DNA of 64,000 nt from Sphingobacterium alimentarium. Its GTDB lineage: Bacteria; Bacteroidota; Bacteroidia; Sphingobacteriales; Sphingobacteriaceae. The DNA is taken from assembly GCF_004342685.1 (NCBI RefSeq), contig NZ_SMBZ01000002.1:117166-181165 (forward strand). The letters run 5' to 3'. Made by a program: the position numbers and the translations under genes. Below are positions 52,092 through 61,241 of this stretch, one piece after another. The notes below the pieces were generated by a model. The model searched no databases, had not been told where the DNA came from, and saw only the letters and a program-made list of their open reading frames with translations. Within the stretch, counting starts at the first letter, position 1. Each line of letters starts with the position of its first letter.

Positions 52092-53584
52092 TGCAAGATA
52101 TCAACGTACAATTACCGAACTTACTTGATCAAGTCATACAATCAATTCCGTACTTCAAAGCGGAACTAGCATTGATATTTGCTTTTCTGGGAAGTATTCT
52201 AGCGACGTTGTTTGTGGATAAATGGTGGAAACATGGTTCATTTGTCATTACGCTGACAGGCATCATTATCTCTTTTATACTTTCCACTCAACAGCTGGGC
52301 GCGCCACAGAACGGCTTTTTCGGCATGCTCATCGTGGATAATTTCTCGGTGTATGCGCGGGGTATATTGCTTTTAGCATTACTCTTATGTGTGGTCTTTA
52401 TCCAACAGCACTTCAGAAATAAAAAGTTTAGTAAAAATCTTGGTGATATCTACAGTATATTATTAACAGCAGGTCTTGGATTAAATATCCTGACCATGAC
52501 CAGCAATTGGCTATTGGCATTTATTGCGATAGAAACGGTGTCCATTAGCTCCTATATTTTAGTAGGCTTTTTCTCCGAAAACAAAAAGCAGGCAGAAGCT
52601 TCCATGAAATATGTACTCTTTGGTTCGGTATCAGCCGCGGTCATGTTGTATGGGCTTTCCCTTTTGTACGGATTCACTGGAAATCTAGACTTCACATCTT
52701 TCGAGCATATACAAGGGCTCATTGAAGCCCCTAAAATTTTACTTTCCTTAGCCCTACTTTTTATGTTTTCCGGGATTGGCTTCAAGCTCAGCTTTGTGCC
52801 TTTTCATGTATGGGCACCGGACGTATACGAGGGCGCACCGACTCCTGTGACGGCATTTTTATCGACAGTACCCAAAATTGGTGCTTTAGTCCTTCTCGCT
52901 CGATTATTCGAAGAGTGGACTTCTTCCTCTTTCTATTTCTCCGAATTGGTCTTAGTGCTGGTTAGTGTAGCTGCTATCGTGACGATGTTGGTCGGTAATC
53001 TTGTGGCGTTGCGGCAGACCAATATCAAACGTATGATGGCGTACTCTTCAATCGGTCATACGGGATTCTTGTTGATGGCCTTGATTGCCAATTTGGCGTC
53101 AGAGCCGCAGGTGTTGCTGTTCTATATTGCCGTTTATACCATTATGAATTTGGCGGTATTTGGATTAATTGATGTCTTAGAACAAAAAACTGGTTCGGCA
53201 CAGTTGGAAAGCTACCAAGGGCTAGGTAGACAGTTCCCTATCTTATTTACTGTTTTTACTTTATTAGGTATATCCTTGGTGGGATTACCGCCCACCGCAG
53301 GTTTTATAGGGAAGCTATTTGTGTTCAGTTCTGTTTTTGATTTATTCCAATTCAACAATAATAAATATTACTTGATTCTTTTAATAGTTGGTGCACTGAC
53401 TTCTGTCATATCACTGTTTTATTATTTTAAGATTCCTTTATTCGCTTTTCTACGCAAAGGCGAAGAGGTGAAGGTAGCTTACAGCAAATCAGCACAATTG
53501 GTTTATATTATTTCTATTTTGCTTGGAATTTCTACTTTAGTGTTAGGAATTTTTCCTTCAATTTTATTGTCTCTGTTCAAATAG
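52091..53584 (+). CDS. nuoN: NADH-quinone oxidoreductase subunit N
   Basis: 497 residues, the third antiporter-like subunit. Signatures are AFIAIETVSISSYILVGFF, KLSFVPFHVWAPDVYEGAPTPVTAFLSTVPKIGALVLL and NIKRMMAYSSIGHTGFLLMAL. It is the last gene of the operon. No strong hairpin is seen after it, and the next gene has its own promoter 20 bp away. Confidence 0.97.
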   Translation: MQDINVQLPNLLDQVIQSIPYFKAELALIFAFLGSILATLFVDKWWKHGSFVITLTGIIISFILSTQQLGAPQNGFFGMLIVDNFSVYARGILLLALLLCVVFIQQHFRNKKFSKNLGDIYSILLTAGLGLNILTMTSNWLLAFIAIETVSISSYILVGFFSENKKQAEASMKYVLFGSVSAAVMLYGLSLLYGFTGNLDFTSFEHIQGLIEAPKILLSLALLFMFSGIGFKLSFVPFHVWAPDVYEGAPTPVTAFLSTVPKIGALVLLARLFEEWTSSSFYFSELVLVLVSVAAIVTMLVGNLVALRQTNIKRMMAYSSIGHTGFLLMALIANLASEPQVLLFYIAVYTIMNLAVFGLIDVLEQKTGSAQLESYQGLGRQFPILFTVFTLLGISLVGLPPTAGFIGKLFVFSSVFDLFQFNNNKYYLILLIVGALTSVISLFYYFKIPLFAFLRKGEEVKVAYSKSAQLVYIISILLGISTLVLGIFPSILLSLFK

Positions 53585-53608
53585 AATCTTTCGGGTTATC
53601 TTAATTTG

Positions 53609-53616
53609 TATATTTG
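53609..53616 (+). promoter_or_regulatory. -7 element of the DUF4254 gene
   Basis: TATATTTG, exact consensus, only 4 nt before the ATG at 53621. A second, weaker TTAATTTG lies just upstream at 53601-53608. Confidence 0.55.
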
Positions 53617-53620
53617 TATT

Positions 53621-54226
53621 ATGATTAGTACTACTGCAAACTCTATTTTTCAACGTGCTATAGCAGATTATCACGTCAATGATGCAATTGATCATCCCAT
53701 CTCGAATCCTTATGATTTAGATTCATTGGAGCATTTATTGTATTTGAAATGCTGGATTGACACGGCGCAATGGCATATGGAAGATGTAGTCCGTAATCCC
53801 GACATTGACCCCAAAGATGGTTTGTATTGGAAAAGACGTATTGATAAACAAAATCAAGTGCGTACGGATACGGTAGAATATATCGATAGCTATTACTTAC
53901 AGAAATATGCGGATGTCGCTCCTATGGCCGATGCCAAAATCAATACAGAGAGTCCTGCATGGGCAATCGATAGGCTTTCCATCCTTGCTTTGAAAATCTA
54001 CCATATGGAGCAAGAAACGCATCGTACGGATGTAGATCAAGCACATATAGAGGCTTGTCAGCAAAAACTGAATGTACTGTTGGAACAGCGTCAAGATTTG
54101 TCACAAAGTATCGATGAACTACTAGCGGACATCCAAGCCGGTAAAAAATATATGAAAGTGTACAAACAAATGAAAATGTACAACGATCCAAACTTGAACC
54201 CTGTACTTTACGGAGCACAAAAATAA
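53621..54226 (+). CDS. DUF4254 domain-containing protein
   Basis: About 201 residues from the ATG at 53621; an earlier in-frame ATG at 53606 overlaps the promoter. The DUF4254 core is visible: RAIADYHVNDAIDHPISNPYD, LEHLLYLKCWIDTAQWHMEDVVRNPDIDP and LYWKRRIDKQNQVRTDTVEYID. Mostly helical, cytosolic, with a coiled-coil-like C-terminal half. Function is unknown, but in Bacteroidota it usually sits immediately before a GT9 gene, as here (6 bp apart), which suggests a part in surface glycan assembly. Confidence 0.85.
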   Translation: MISTTANSIFQRAIADYHVNDAIDHPISNPYDLDSLEHLLYLKCWIDTAQWHMEDVVRNPDIDPKDGLYWKRRIDKQNQVRTDTVEYIDSYYLQKYADVAPMADAKINTESPAWAIDRLSILALKIYHMEQETHRTDVDQAHIEACQQKLNVLLEQRQDLSQSIDELLADIQAGKKYMKVYKQMKMYNDPNLNPVLYGAQK

Positions 54227-54232
54227 TACTCT

Positions 54233-55249
54233 ATGAAGCGTATCATTGTCACTCGTTTTTCTGCAATGGGAGATGTTGCTATGGTCGCTTCAGTTCTCAA
54301 AGAATTTCAACAACAACATCAGGATACCGAAATCATTTTAGTGTCCCGAAAACTGTTTTCCGCATTTTTTGAGCATATCCCTCGAGTCAAATTTCATACG
54401 TTCGACCCGAAGCATAAACATAAGGGTCTCGGCGGAATATATAGCCTTTTTAAGGAACTAAAGACCTATAACGCAGACTTTGTCGCCGACCTACACAACA
54501 ACCTACGCAGTCGTGCTTTAGGTTTTCTTTTTAAGATGGTAGGTTATAAAGTTGAGATATTAGATAAAGGGCGTAAGGAAAAGGCGGAGTTGACTCGAGC
54601 AACAAATAAAATCAAGAAACAGCTCAAACTGACCACAGAAAGATATGCAGATGTATTCAGAAAGCTCGGTTTTTCGATTCAACTGTCGCATCTGCTTGTT
54701 AAAGAACATCGACTGATTCCAACTCAATACCTTGGAATATTAGCTTCTGATAAAAAGAAAATTGGTATAGCTCCTTTTGCGCAACATAGATATAAAGTTT
54801 TTCCACTACAAAAAATGGAGGCGGTGATTCAATATCTTTCTTCACAGGATTACGAAACATTCATCTTCGGTGGTGGAGAAAAGGAAAAATCCATCGCCGA
54901 AAATTGGAGTCGCAATTATCCCGCTGTAAGAAATACGATTGGAGAATTTAGCGTTTCTCAAGAATTAGATATTATCGCACACCTGGACTTGATGATTAGC
55001 ATGGATAGCTCGGGCATGCATATGGCCTCGCTGATGGGTACGAGATGTCTTTCCATTTGGGGAGCGACACATCCTTTTGCCGGCTTTTTGGGTTATGGAC
55101 AGTCCATGGCGGATTGCATACAGGTCGAGCATCCCAATAGACCATCTTCAGCATATGGCAACAAGCCTTGTGATTGCGATGGGATTGAAGCTATAGATTT
55201 AGTAACTTCGGATATGGTTGTTAATCGAATCACTCAAATATGCGCATAG
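54233..55249 (+). CDS. Glycosyltransferase family 9 (heptosyltransferase-like)
   Basis: 338 residues, GT-B fold. Signatures are the N-terminal RIIVTRFSAMGDVAMVASVLKEF, the middle DFVADLHNNLRSRALGFLFKMVG, and the C-terminal MISMDSSGMHMASLMGTRCLSIWGATHPFAGF, the ADP-heptose:LPS heptosyltransferase donor-site pattern. It probably adds a heptose or related sugar to the LPS core. The start overlaps nothing, being 6 bp after DUF4254; the end overlaps the next gene by 10 nt. Confidence 0.9.
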   Translation: MKRIIVTRFSAMGDVAMVASVLKEFQQQHQDTEIILVSRKLFSAFFEHIPRVKFHTFDPKHKHKGLGGIYSLFKELKTYNADFVADLHNNLRSRALGFLFKMVGYKVEILDKGRKEKAELTRATNKIKKQLKLTTERYADVFRKLGFSIQLSHLLVKEHRLIPTQYLGILASDKKKIGIAPFAQHRYKVFPLQKMEAVIQYLSSQDYETFIFGGGEKEKSIAENWSRNYPAVRNTIGEFSVSQELDIIAHLDLMISMDSSGMHMASLMGTRCLSIWGATHPFAGFLGYGQSMADCIQVEHPNRPSSAYGNKPCDCDGIEAIDLVTSDMVVNRITQICA

Positions 55250-56343
55250 GCTTTGATGCTAAAAGATATTTTCTAAACAAATCAGGTCTGGGCAATTACA
55301 GCCGTGATTTGGTTCGGGTAATGGAACAGTATTATCCCGAAAATGACTATATAAAGTACACACCAAAAATCACTGGTACTGGATTTAGTGACAATAGTAT
55401 TAAGCTACCGCAAGGCAGACTTAACACCTTTTTGCCTAGTATTTGGCGCAATAAGTGGATTGTTGAAGATCTCAAAAAAGATGATATCGATATTTATCAC
55501 GGCTTATCGGGAGAAATCCCTATGGGATTAGCAAAAAATGGAATCAAATCGGTTGTTACGGTACACGATTTAATTTTCTTGAAATTCCCCGAACTCTACA
55601 AACCAGTTGACCGATACATCTACAACCGTAAATTTAAACGCGCGACGCAGGAAGCTGACAAAATAGTAGCAATCAGTCAACAGACGAAAAGAGACATTAT
55701 GGAATTTTATGGTATTGATTCGCATCGAATTGATGTCATTTACCAAGGCTGCCATCCTGCCTTCAAAATCCAAAAAACTGCAGAACAAAAAGAACTGCTG
55801 CGTGCGAAATATAAGTTACCCCAAAATTTTGTGCTTAATGTGGGTTCCATCGAACCGCGAAAGAATGCCTTTCAAATAGTCAAAGCTGTAGAACAACTGG
55901 ACATCCCCTTGCTAATTATTGGTAAGGAAACAATCTATTCCAAAGGAATAAAAGAGTATATCCACGCCAACGGTCTCCAGCATAAAATACATATTCTCCA
56001 GGGCTTCAACATGGAGGAACTATCGACTATATATGCAATGGCTGAGCTATTTATTTATCCTTCCAAATACGAAGGCTTTGGCATTCCGATTATCGAAGCT
56101 TTGTATAGCGGCACACCAGTTATCACCACCAATTCTGGTGTTTTCCCAGAAGCTGGCGGTCCATTCTCCTATTATATTGACCCCAAAAATACGGAAGAAT
56201 TAAGTTATGCCATTCAATCTGTACTGGACAACAGCATCATGCGCCAAGAAATGATTTCCAAAGGGTTAGAATTTGTACAGCAGTTTAACGATGATAAGAT
56301 TGCAGCTCAATGGAATGGTATTTATACAAATCTTAATGGGTAA
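55240..56343 (+). CDS. Glycosyltransferase family 4
   Basis: 367 residues, GT-B fold. Opening RIGFDAKRYFLNKSGLGNYSRDLVRVME, acceptor region TVHDLIFLKFPELY, donor-binding NVGSIEPRKNAFQIVKA and EGFGIPIIEALYSGTPVITTNSGVFPEAGG with the Glu-x7-Glu motif partly visible (PSKYEGFGIPIIEA). Retaining nucleotide-sugar transferase, probably mannosyl or similar. It starts inside the GT9 gene, so they are coupled. Its 3' end overlaps the convergent GT90 gene by 11 nt. Confidence 0.92.
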   Translation: MRIGFDAKRYFLNKSGLGNYSRDLVRVMEQYYPENDYIKYTPKITGTGFSDNSIKLPQGRLNTFLPSIWRNKWIVEDLKKDDIDIYHGLSGEIPMGLAKNGIKSVVTVHDLIFLKFPELYKPVDRYIYNRKFKRATQEADKIVAISQQTKRDIMEFYGIDSHRIDVIYQGCHPAFKIQKTAEQKELLRAKYKLPQNFVLNVGSIEPRKNAFQIVKAVEQLDIPLLIIGKETIYSKGIKEYIHANGLQHKIHILQGFNMEELSTIYAMAELFIYPSKYEGFGIPIIEALYSGTPVITTNSGVFPEAGGPFSYYIDPKNTEELSYAIQSVLDNSIMRQEMISKGLEFVQQFNDDKIAAQWNGIYTNLNG

Positions 56344-57274
56344 ATCTAAAATATTTATCCAAAACCATTAAAGAAATTACATCCTCACGTTTTGAATTTT
56401 TAAACTGATTGACATATGCATGCGCATTGCCGATTATTTCTAGCGCCTTATTTGTATTTTGGCTATAATAATTCAACTTTTCTTCCAAGTCAGAATAATC
56501 ATCCTTTATACAGATATAGTGATGATCCGGCACTAATGTACCTTCCATATACCACGTCTCATAAGTCGGCTTAGGCATGACAGCAATAGAATTGGAAGAC
56601 ATGATCCATTTTAGATTGGTTGCCACATCATTCCCTTCTAAGGCCAGAATAAACTTATAATCCAAATGTCCAGCGATGGAAAGATAATCCGGATCCGATT
56701 TTCGGGTAGCCTTTTTCAAATTGCATAAGTGATGATCCGCGTACATAGCGTAGAATCGCGCACGGTGTGCTTGTTGAAAACCACTTCTTCCCACCAACTG
56801 ATCCTTTTTTTGTTCAAAAGAAATATCATCTTTTATAAAATTAAAATGCCTCGCTTTATCCAGATTCAAAAGCACGGAATTGGAATTATTTCCATCCACC
56901 GGTCTACTTTTTACAATAGCCGGGTAAGCAGGCACATGCGTTACATCTCCAGGAATCAGTTCCAATCTATGCTGCCCATCAAAATAGCGTAGGTATTCAA
57001 TACTATCAAAATAATAAACACGAATCTTATCGGGAATGTGATAGTCCTTGATAGCAAAGGCAGAGGGTGATAATGGCTGTGAATCCACTAATTTATTGTA
57101 ATAATCTACACGAGATTGTACATACTCCCTCTCGGATAAGGGGAGATTTTGCAAAAGTGAATTTCTCTGCGATCTATAGTACGCATTGGGGACTAAAGAT
57201 TTCAAAAATGTCTTGACGTAATAGTATAGCTTATTATTTTTATTCTTAAGAAGAATCCGTTTAAAATTGATCAT
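56333..57274 (-). CDS. Glycosyltransferase family 90 (LpsA/CAP10-like)
   Basis: 313 residues. The family core is KFILALEGNDVATNLKWIMSSNSIAVMPKPTYETWYMEGTLVPDHHYICIKDDYSDLEEKL, clearly that of GT90 proteins that add xylose or glucose to capsules and LPS. Upstream parts (SRPVDGNNSNSVLLNLDKARHF, FAMYADHH-like) also fit. It is the third gene on the minus strand after two GT2 genes (17 bp after the nearer one). The stop region overlaps the convergent GT4 gene by 11 nt. Confidence 0.85.
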   Translation of the reverse strand: MINFKRILLKNKNNKLYYYVKTFLKSLVPNAYYRSQRNSLLQNLPLSEREYVQSRVDYYNKLVDSQPLSPSAFAIKDYHIPDKIRVYYFDSIEYLRYFDGQHRLELIPGDVTHVPAYPAIVKSRPVDGNNSNSVLLNLDKARHFNFIKDDISFEQKKDQLVGRSGFQQAHRARFYAMYADHHLCNLKKATRKSDPDYLSIAGHLDYKFILALEGNDVATNLKWIMSSNSIAVMPKPTYETWYMEGTLVPDHHYICIKDDYSDLEEKLNYYSQNTNKALEIIGNAHAYVNQFKNSKREDVISLMVLDKYFRFTH

Positions 57275-57291
57275 AAAGATACGTCCAAATG

Positions 57292-58095
57292 TTATAAAAA
57301 GCGCTGTAGACCATCTTCACATCGACGTAAGTCATTAGCTATGGTATTCTTTAGAATTTCATCATTCCTGGCTAAGGAAGTTTTAGGCTCTTCAGGATGA
57401 AATAAATGGTACCCAATTGCAACAAATTTAATAATTTTCCCTTTAATACCTTGATTGAATAATCGCTCCGCAAATTCGCTGTCCTCTCTACCCCAACCTT
57501 GTATTTTGTTATTGAAACCATTGACAGCCACTATATCTTTGTAGAAAAAAGACATATTACATGACCTGATTTTATTTTTATTTTTAAGTGTTTTGGCGAA
57601 TAACTTACCTAGGAAAGTCGATCGAAAAGCCGTCAGGCGCTTCTCCCAGCGACTTTCTATTTTCGAATCCCACATACTTATAAGAAGTTGGCCGCTTGGC
57701 TCCTGAAGCACCTCATGGGTTTTGGTAGAGGTCATTAGCACCCTCCCTCCTTGAATGAAATAGCCTTCTTCGGCATATTGCAGATGATCTTCGACAAAAT
57801 GTTTTTCTAAGACAATATCGCCATCAATAATGATGACGTAATCAGACTGCACTTTGGATAAAGCCAAATTACGGGACTCTGCAGCTCTAAACCCCCTATC
57901 CTCCTGCCAAGAGTGGATCAAGGGCACGGGATATTGTTGTTGATACTTTTCTATTAAGTTTTTGGTTTCCGCTCCGGACCCATCATCCGCGACGATCACC
58001 TGCTGAGGTAACGTAGTCTGATATTTGACCGAGTTTAAAACGCATGCTAAGGCATCCGGTCTGTTGTATGTAGTTATTATCAGGTCTGCTTTCAT
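57292..58095 (-). CDS. Glycosyltransferase family 2 (paralogue A)
   Basis: 267 residues, GT-A fold. Nucleotide-sugar site: IITTYNRPDALACVLNSV, VIVADDGSGAET, then the metal-binding IIIDGDIVLEKHFVEDH, and the catalytic-loop NGFNNKIQGWGREDSEFAERLF (the galactosyltransferase-like C-terminal ED). It is a tandem paralogue of the gene at 58092-58904. It overlaps it by 4 nt, so the two are coupled. Both resemble the chondroitin-polymerase-like GT2 type. Confidence 0.9.
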   Translation of the reverse strand: MKADLIITTYNRPDALACVLNSVKYQTTLPQQVIVADDGSGAETKNLIEKYQQQYPVPLIHSWQEDRGFRAAESRNLALSKVQSDYVIIIDGDIVLEKHFVEDHLQYAEEGYFIQGGRVLMTSTKTHEVLQEPSGQLLISMWDSKIESRWEKRLTAFRSTFLGKLFAKTLKNKNKIRSCNMSFFYKDIVAVNGFNNKIQGWGREDSEFAERLFNQGIKGKIIKFVAIGYHLFHPEEPKTSLARNDEILKNTIANDLRRCEDGLQRFL

Positions 58096-58904
58096 ATCAA
58101 TTGCAGATTCAGATATTTATCAATACCATTTTCACAGTAGGATTTCTTGCTCAATTTTGCTTCCTCAAATACGGCTTCATTTTGAGATAGATTTGCCTTA
58201 TTATTGATCTGATGCCAAAGATGAAAAACGATACCCCCAAATTTTAAAAACCGCTTCTTCAATCCCAAATTCAGTAACCTGGCCACAAATTCTTTGTCCT
58301 CTGGCCCCCATCCTACAAAATCCTCATTATATCCATTCACCTGAATGGCATCCTTACGCCAGAAGGCCATGTTACAGCCATGGATCTCCCAGCGTTCATT
58401 GCCTTTAATCTTATAGTTGTACTCAAAAAATGATCGCAGAAAAGGAATTCGAAGGGCACTCGTCGTATTCGACACCCCTTTATCGAACAAGTTTACCCTG
58501 ACATCTCTATTGCTGATTTTTAGTTGCGTCAGATCTGGGTCCAGGTATATTCTACTTGCGCGTACAAATGAGTTGGGTTTCGCAAAGTCGATATGATCTT
58601 TTATGAAATAAGGGTGCAATATTAAGTCGCCATCTATTTGGACAATATAATCCGATTTTGACACCGCAATAGCCTTATTACGAATTTTTGCTAATTCAAA
58701 ACCACTATCTTCATGCCATATATGTATCAAAGGAAGGGATGAATTTTGGCTATAACTCTCTATGAGCAATTTCGTACGATCATCCGAGCCATCATCAGCG
58801 ATAAGAACTTCATGGGGTATTATGACTTGATTTAATATACTTATAAGACATAAATCCAATGCCTCGGGCCTATTATAAGTCGAAATTAAAAGTGCTATTT
58901 TCAT
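58092..58904 (-). CDS. Glycosyltransferase family 2 (paralogue B)
   Basis: About 270 residues from the ATG at 58904; the frame extends to 58946 but MKIALLISTYNRPEALDLCLIS is the natural GT2 start. The same order of motifs as the neighbour is present: LIADDGSDDRT, VQIDGDLILHPYFIKDH, and VNGYNEDFVGWGPEDKEFVARLL. Conservation along the full length shows an old duplication. First gene of a three-gene minus-strand unit ending in GT90. Confidence 0.9.
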   Translation of the reverse strand: MKIALLISTYNRPEALDLCLISILNQVIIPHEVLIADDGSDDRTKLLIESYSQNSSLPLIHIWHEDSGFELAKIRNKAIAVSKSDYIVQIDGDLILHPYFIKDHIDFAKPNSFVRASRIYLDPDLTQLKISNRDVRVNLFDKGVSNTTSALRIPFLRSFFEYNYKIKGNERWEIHGCNMAFWRKDAIQVNGYNEDFVGWGPEDKEFVARLLNLGLKKRFLKFGGIVFHLWHQINNKANLSQNEAVFEEAKLSKKSYCENGIDKYLNLQLI

Positions 58905-59028
58905 AAACAATAAACCAAAATTACTAATATAAATACGTATAATCACTACGAATAGCTACATATACGCTTCAATTCGTAGAGAAAGATTTTTTTAAGCAAT
59001 ATTGTAACATTCTTAAGACGTATTGCGT

Positions 59029-59036
59029 TATATTTG
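59029..59036 (+). promoter_or_regulatory. -7 element of the glycosyltransferase gene at 59051
   Basis: TATATTTG, exact consensus, 14 nt before the ATG. Confidence 0.55.
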
Positions 59037-59050
59037 TAAATACGTCTAAG

Positions 59051-60097
59051 ATGATCCAGCGAAAAACTATTATTCTATGTGCCCCTACCGATTACGGATT
59101 TGCCGAAACAATAAGAAAAGCTTTGCTTGATCAAGGTTTTATCGTGTATGCATTTCCTATTTCCCGAGAACCTTTCAAATACAAACGGCTTACCGATCGC
59201 CTCTATAATTGCTATAGAAAAGTTTTCTTTAATGACTACAGTTATAAAGAAAAACTGAAACATGAAGCGCAGTATGACAAACTCTACGAAAAATTAAGAT
59301 CATTCGATGAAGTAGCAGATTATGCGCTTTTCATTCGTCCGGACTTATACCCAATGGAATTCGTTGAAGCCATCAAGTCTAAAGCCATTAAGACTGTTGC
59401 CTATCAGTGGGACGGTTTAGACAGATTCCCCGCAGTGTACAATTATATTGACTTATTTGACAGATTCTTTGTTTTTGATAAAAAGGATTTAAATAAACAT
59501 CCTAACTTACTCCCGCTTACAAATTTTTTTATTCCCAAGATATCCCACTTAAAAGCAAAGGATAAAGCGTATTTGATAGCAACATTTGATGATTATAGAT
59601 TTCCTCTAATCCGTCAAATAAAAGCTGAATTTGAAAAAATTGAATATCCTCATCATTTTTCTGTAGTAACTTGGAATCATAATCAGACTGAAAGGTTACT
59701 TCATGCAGGATTATTAGTAGGAAAAGCTTTGGATTACGAACAAAACCTCTCAGAGGTGCAGAAATATAATGTCCTAATCGATATTCATGCTCCCATACAT
59801 AATGGATTGTCTTTCCGGATTTTTGAAGCCCTCTGTTATGGAAAAAGATTGATTACGACAAACCAAGCTGTTAAAGACTACGACTTTTACCACCCAGACA
59901 ATATATTTATTTGGAACGGTAATAATCAATCCGAGTTAAGACAGTTTTTAGTGAGGGATTTAGTGCCTTTACCATCAGAGCTAATTGAAAAATATAGTTT
60001 TGCAAATTGGATTAAATATGTTCTGGATATAAAAGGTCATACCGAAATTACATTACCTGTTAATCACAAGAAAAAAGAAGACTACACTTTTGCTTAG
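59051..60097 (+). CDS. Probable glycosyltransferase, GT-B-like
   Basis: 348 residues, no signal peptide. The N-terminus (IILCAPTDYGFAETIRKALLDQGFIVYAF) looks like a GT-B first strand and loop. The middle has DYALFIRPDLYP and TVAYQWDGLDRFPAVYNYIDLFDRFFVFDKKD. The C-terminus has LIDIHAPIHNGLSFRIFEALCYGKRLITTNQAVKDYDFYHPDNIF, the donor-site pattern of GT4/CgeB-like enzymes. The exact family is not certain. It stands alone after a promoter and closes the surface-glycan cluster. Confidence 0.72.
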   Translation: MIQRKTIILCAPTDYGFAETIRKALLDQGFIVYAFPISREPFKYKRLTDRLYNCYRKVFFNDYSYKEKLKHEAQYDKLYEKLRSFDEVADYALFIRPDLYPMEFVEAIKSKAIKTVAYQWDGLDRFPAVYNYIDLFDRFFVFDKKDLNKHPNLLPLTNFFIPKISHLKAKDKAYLIATFDDYRFPLIRQIKAEFEKIEYPHHFSVVTWNHNQTERLLHAGLLVGKALDYEQNLSEVQKYNVLIDIHAPIHNGLSFRIFEALCYGKRLITTNQAVKDYDFYHPDNIFIWNGNNQSELRQFLVRDLVPLPSELIEKYSFANWIKYVLDIKGHTEITLPVNHKKKEDYTFA

Positions 60098-60536
60098 ATT
60101 TTAATTCTCTAAGCAATTGATGGATTATGTAGCCTTTTAGTAATCTCCCTTAGCTAGCTACCTTCAAAATTAAAAAATTTTTGGTATTAATTTCATTTTA
60201 AATAAATAAATTAAAATACTATAGAATTTTAACGAAAAAAGATCATCAAATTACTTATAAAAATCCCTACCCAATTCACCTTCATACGTCATAATCTTTC
60301 TTGATTTTGAGGTTTTACCTCAATAGAGATGTTCCTTAGATTATATCTTTATTTGAAAGTAGTTTCGTGATATCAGTACAGATTTATCGTCTTTATGATG
60401 ATTACTTATAAAAACATTTTTGAAACGCTCATAAATTGGCTTATTGGTATTTAATAAAAATACCATAAAAATATAGAGAAAACAAATTCACACACAATCA
60501 TCCTCCCCCAATCATTTCCCATAAGTTTATAAAACA
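60098..60536. other. 439-bp AT-rich intergenic region without a supportable gene
   Basis: No ORF of coding character was found on either strand. Two small hairpins are visible: TTGAGGT/ACCTCAA (60307-60313 with 60317-60323) and TGGTATTT/AAATACCA (60445-60452 with 60458-60465). An unannotated small RNA is possible, but no promoter-terminator pair frames one. Confidence 0.4.
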
Positions 60537-60569
60537 AACAAAACCAACTGAAAATCAGTTGGTTTTGTT
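60537..60569 (-). terminator. Terminator downstream of tRNA-Ser
   Basis: Perfect 15-bp stem (60537-60551 with 60555-60569), 3-nt loop, T-rich on the minus strand, 9 nt after the tRNA 3' end. Confidence 0.88.
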
Positions 60570-60578
60570 ACTTTAAAG

Positions 60579-60665
<87 letters not shown>

Positions 60666-60716
60666 AGCGCAAAAGTAAGGAAAATAAGGATATTTCAAAG
60701 ATTTAATTTAAACTGT

Positions 60717-60724
60717 TATCTTTA
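60717..60724 (+). promoter_or_regulatory. -7-like element of the SixA-like gene
   Basis: TATCTTTA, one mismatch to TAnnTTTG, 4 nt before the ATG at 60729. Confidence 0.4.
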
Positions 60725-60728
60725 GTAC

Positions 60729-61220
60729 ATGACAGTCAAAAAGTTATTTCTCATCCGCCACGGAAAAGCCGAAGAACATTCTTTCCTCAAAAAAGATTAT
60801 GACCGTAATCTTATTGAAAAAGGTCAAAAACGTACCGCGCTTATCGCTCAAAAACTTATCGCCCATCTCAACTCCGGCAAAACGCAGGTCGTGAGTTCCA
60901 CGGCAAATCGCGCTTTACAGACAGCACGGATATTTTGTGATGTTATTCATTACCCACAGCAGGATATACAATTAGAAAAAGGGATTTACGAAGCCTATTA
61001 CAGCAACATTTTACGGGTTATTAATACCATTCCAGATGATGTAGAACAGGTTTTGGTTTTCGGACACAATCCTGGATTATCGGATCTGACCAATTACCTC
61101 TGTCATTCTTCCATAGATCTCAAAACCTCGCATGCAGTAGAAATCATTCTACCGGAAAACTTTAATTTTTCAGAAATTTCGGGAGGCACATGTCATCTTC
61201 AAACTGTTATCACTGAATAA
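60729..61220 (+). CDS. SixA-like histidine phosphatase
   Basis: 163 residues. The catalytic RHG (residues 10-12, LFLIRHGKAEEH) and a second His in VFGHNPGLSDL mark the phosphohistidine branch of the histidine phosphatase superfamily. QKRTALIAQKL and VSSTANRALQTARIF fit SixA. It would remove phosphate from a histidine phosphotransfer domain or other small substrate. The next gene follows by 21 bp and may be co-transcribed. Confidence 0.87.
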   Translation: MTVKKLFLIRHGKAEEHSFLKKDYDRNLIEKGQKRTALIAQKLIAHLNSGKTQVVSSTANRALQTARIFCDVIHYPQQDIQLEKGIYEAYYSNILRVINTIPDDVEQVLVFGHNPGLSDLTNYLCHSSIDLKTSHAVEIILPENFNFSEISGGTCHLQTVITE

Positions 61221-61241
61221 ATTTCAGTAACTTCGTCTTAT

